Source: Alphaproteobacteria bacterium (GTDB taxonomy: Bacteria > Pseudomonadota > Alphaproteobacteria > UBA9219). Taken from it: a DNA stretch of 64,000 nucleotides. The notes below the pieces were generated by a model that searched no databases, had not been told where the DNA came from, and saw nothing but the letters and a program-made list of their open reading frames with translations. Position 1 is the stretch's first letter. Each line of letters opens with the position of its first letter. Below are positions 63,030 to 64,000 of this stretch, in pieces. The translations under genes were made by a program, and so were the position numbers. The DNA lies in NCBI GenBank assembly GCA_028866275.1, contig JAGWIK010000006.1:40893-104892 (forward strand). The letters are read 5' to 3'.

Positions 63030-64000
63030 TTATGTTGTCATGCGCCATCTAAGCGGCGACGGGGGAACGAATGGCGTTAATCTTTGCCCGTCCGGAGTTA
63101 AAATCGGCTTAATTTCTTGGGGGGTAGCATCCCTGACCAAGGTCACAACCCCTTCATTGACCGGCAACCCATAAAAAGCCGGGCCGTTACGGCTGGCAAA
63201 AGCCTCGAGATTGCCTAACGCCCCGGCCTCGTCGAAGCATTGGGCATAGAGTTCCAGCGCATGAGGCGCACAGAAAATGCCGGCACAGCCGCAGGCCGAT
63301 TCCTTGGCCGTGTCGGCATGCGGGGCCGTGTCGGTACCGAGGAAAAACATTTTGCCGCCGCCCGTGGCCGCAGATACGAGGGCCAAACGGTGTTTTTCCC
63401 GCTTGGCCACCGGCAGGCAGTAAAAATGCGGCCGGATCCCGCCCGCGAACATGGCGTTGCGGTTGATAAGCAAATGATGCGGGGTGATCGTCGCCGCCAG
63501 CGTGCCCGCGCCGCCATTGGCGGCCACATAGGATGCCGCCTGTTCCGTGGTGATATGTTCGAACACGATTTTCAGCGCGGGGAAATCGCGCCGCAACGGT
63601 TCCAGCACGCGGTCAATGAAAACGGTTTCGCGGTCGAAAATATCGACATCATGATTTGTGACTTCGCCATGCACCAGAAGCGGCATGCCGATGCGTTGCA
63701 TACGATCAAGCACGGGGCGGATTTTGGCGATATCGGTGACGCCATGTTCCGAATTGGTCGTGGCATGGGCAGGGTACAATTTCGCGGCGGTGACAATACC
63801 CTGCGCGTGCCCTTGCGCCAGATCGTCGGCATCGGTGGCATCGGTCAGGTACAGCGTCATCAACGGCGTGAAATTCGCGCCCGCCGGCAACGCGGCGAGG
63901 ATGGCGTCGCGATATTGCGCCGCCCGAAGCGATGTCACGACGGGCGGGCGCAGATTAGGCATGACAATAGCGCGGGCAAAGCTGCGCGCGGTATAGGGCA
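63030..64000 (-). CDS. pyrC: Dihydroorotase PyrC, 5' end cut by window edge
   Basis: Closes carbamoyl-aspartate to dihydroorotate in pyrimidine synthesis. Class II (PyrC) enzyme: [55 protein letters not shown] with the carboxylated Lys, [51 protein letters not shown] and FYGLPVNEG. The first HLHLRDG zinc motif lies outside, as the frame is open to base 64000; about 35-40 residues are missing. Codons for [12 protein letters not shown] precede the first visible Met, which aligns with E. coli PyrC, so the true start is off the window. Confidence 0.96.
   Translation of the reverse strand, partial: PYTARSFARAIVMPNLRPPVVTSLRAAQYRDAILAALPAGANFTPLMTLYLTDATDADDLAQGHAQGIVTAAKLYPAHATTNSEHGVTDIAKIRPVLDRMQRIGMPLLVHGEVTNHDVDIFDRETVFIDRVLEPLRRDFPALKIVFEHITTEQAASYVAANGGAGTLAATITPHHLLINRNAMFAGGIRPHFYCLPVAKREKHRLALVSAATGGGKMFFLGTDTAPHADTAKESACGCAGIFCAPHALELYAQCFDEAGALGNLEAFASRNGPAFYGLPVNEGVVTLVRDATPQEIKPILTPDGQRLTPFVPPSPLRWRMTT

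Overview
The window reads as chromosomal DNA of an alphaproteobacterium. Most genes have a strong G/C third-position bias. Lineage markers are the FYDLN-acid TIGR02300 protein, the order DUF4164 - zapA - 6S RNA - 5-formyltetrahydrofolate cyclo-ligase, an RT0821/Lpp0805-type surface lipoprotein, a DUF924 protein, and a full lipid A/Kdo machinery pair (lpxK, waaA). I cannot place it below class; a Rhodospirillales- or Micavibrio-like lineage would fit but is not shown by the sequence.

Layout. 1-4.0 kb: 3' part of an RND efflux permease and its adaptor. 4-6.6 kb: a BaiN-like flavoprotein, TIGR02300 and a glycosyltransferase. 6.6-8.3 kb: tRNA-Ala(GGC) followed by an AT-rich patch with a secreted DUF3828-like protein, a degenerate second copy of the tRNA 3' end, and a Suppressor-of-fused (SUFU) domain protein; this looks like a small acquired island. 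8.4-11.2 kb: cell division and housekeeping genes with 6S RNA, and a cold-shock gene. 11.2-14.3 kb: a 1025-residue exported protein with eight cysteine-containing repeats and an OmpA-like end. 14.4-16.7 kb: lpxK and waaA.

16.8-33.0 kb is a Wzx/Wzy-type exopolysaccharide locus: a CpsD-like ATPase with a changed P-loop, Wzz-like co-polymerase, Wza-like exporter, GH5 glycanase, VpsF-like polymerase candidate, GDP-mannose/UDP-sugar dehydrogenase (AlgD-like), three GT4 glycosyltransferases, a heparinase II/III-type lyase, a beta-propeller protein, and a single protein fusing a Wzx-type flippase to a GNAT (BioF2/CelD) acyltransferase. Together they suggest a uronate-containing, acylated polymer. 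No priming glycosyl-1-phosphate transferase is in the window. An orphan HNH nuclease-like gene sits inside the locus.

33-40 kb: a P-type-ATPase-like soluble protein that has lost its catalytic motifs, tRNA-Leu(CAG), guaB, two more glycosyltransferases, an amidase and a DUF924 protein. 40.5-47.8 kb: a large periplasmic TPR protein and a short alpha-2-macroglobulin-like protein lacking the thioester, apparently co-transcribed. 47.8-55 kb: double cold-shock-domain protein, two small unknowns, a PLP aminotransferase, an MscS-family channel, a DnaJ/CbpA-type chaperone and a surface lipoprotein. 55-64 kb: pdxH, a CDF metal transporter, ctpA, purH, rlmN, two tandem paralogous PilT/DotB-like secretion ATPases and pyrC, which runs off the right edge.

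No single defence or mobile system is complete here. The strongest leads are the flippase-GNAT fusion, the ATPase pair without any visible secretion or pilus genes, the degenerate P-type ATPase, the tRNA-Ala att-like duplication, and a perfect 26-bp palindrome before a glycosyltransferase gene.
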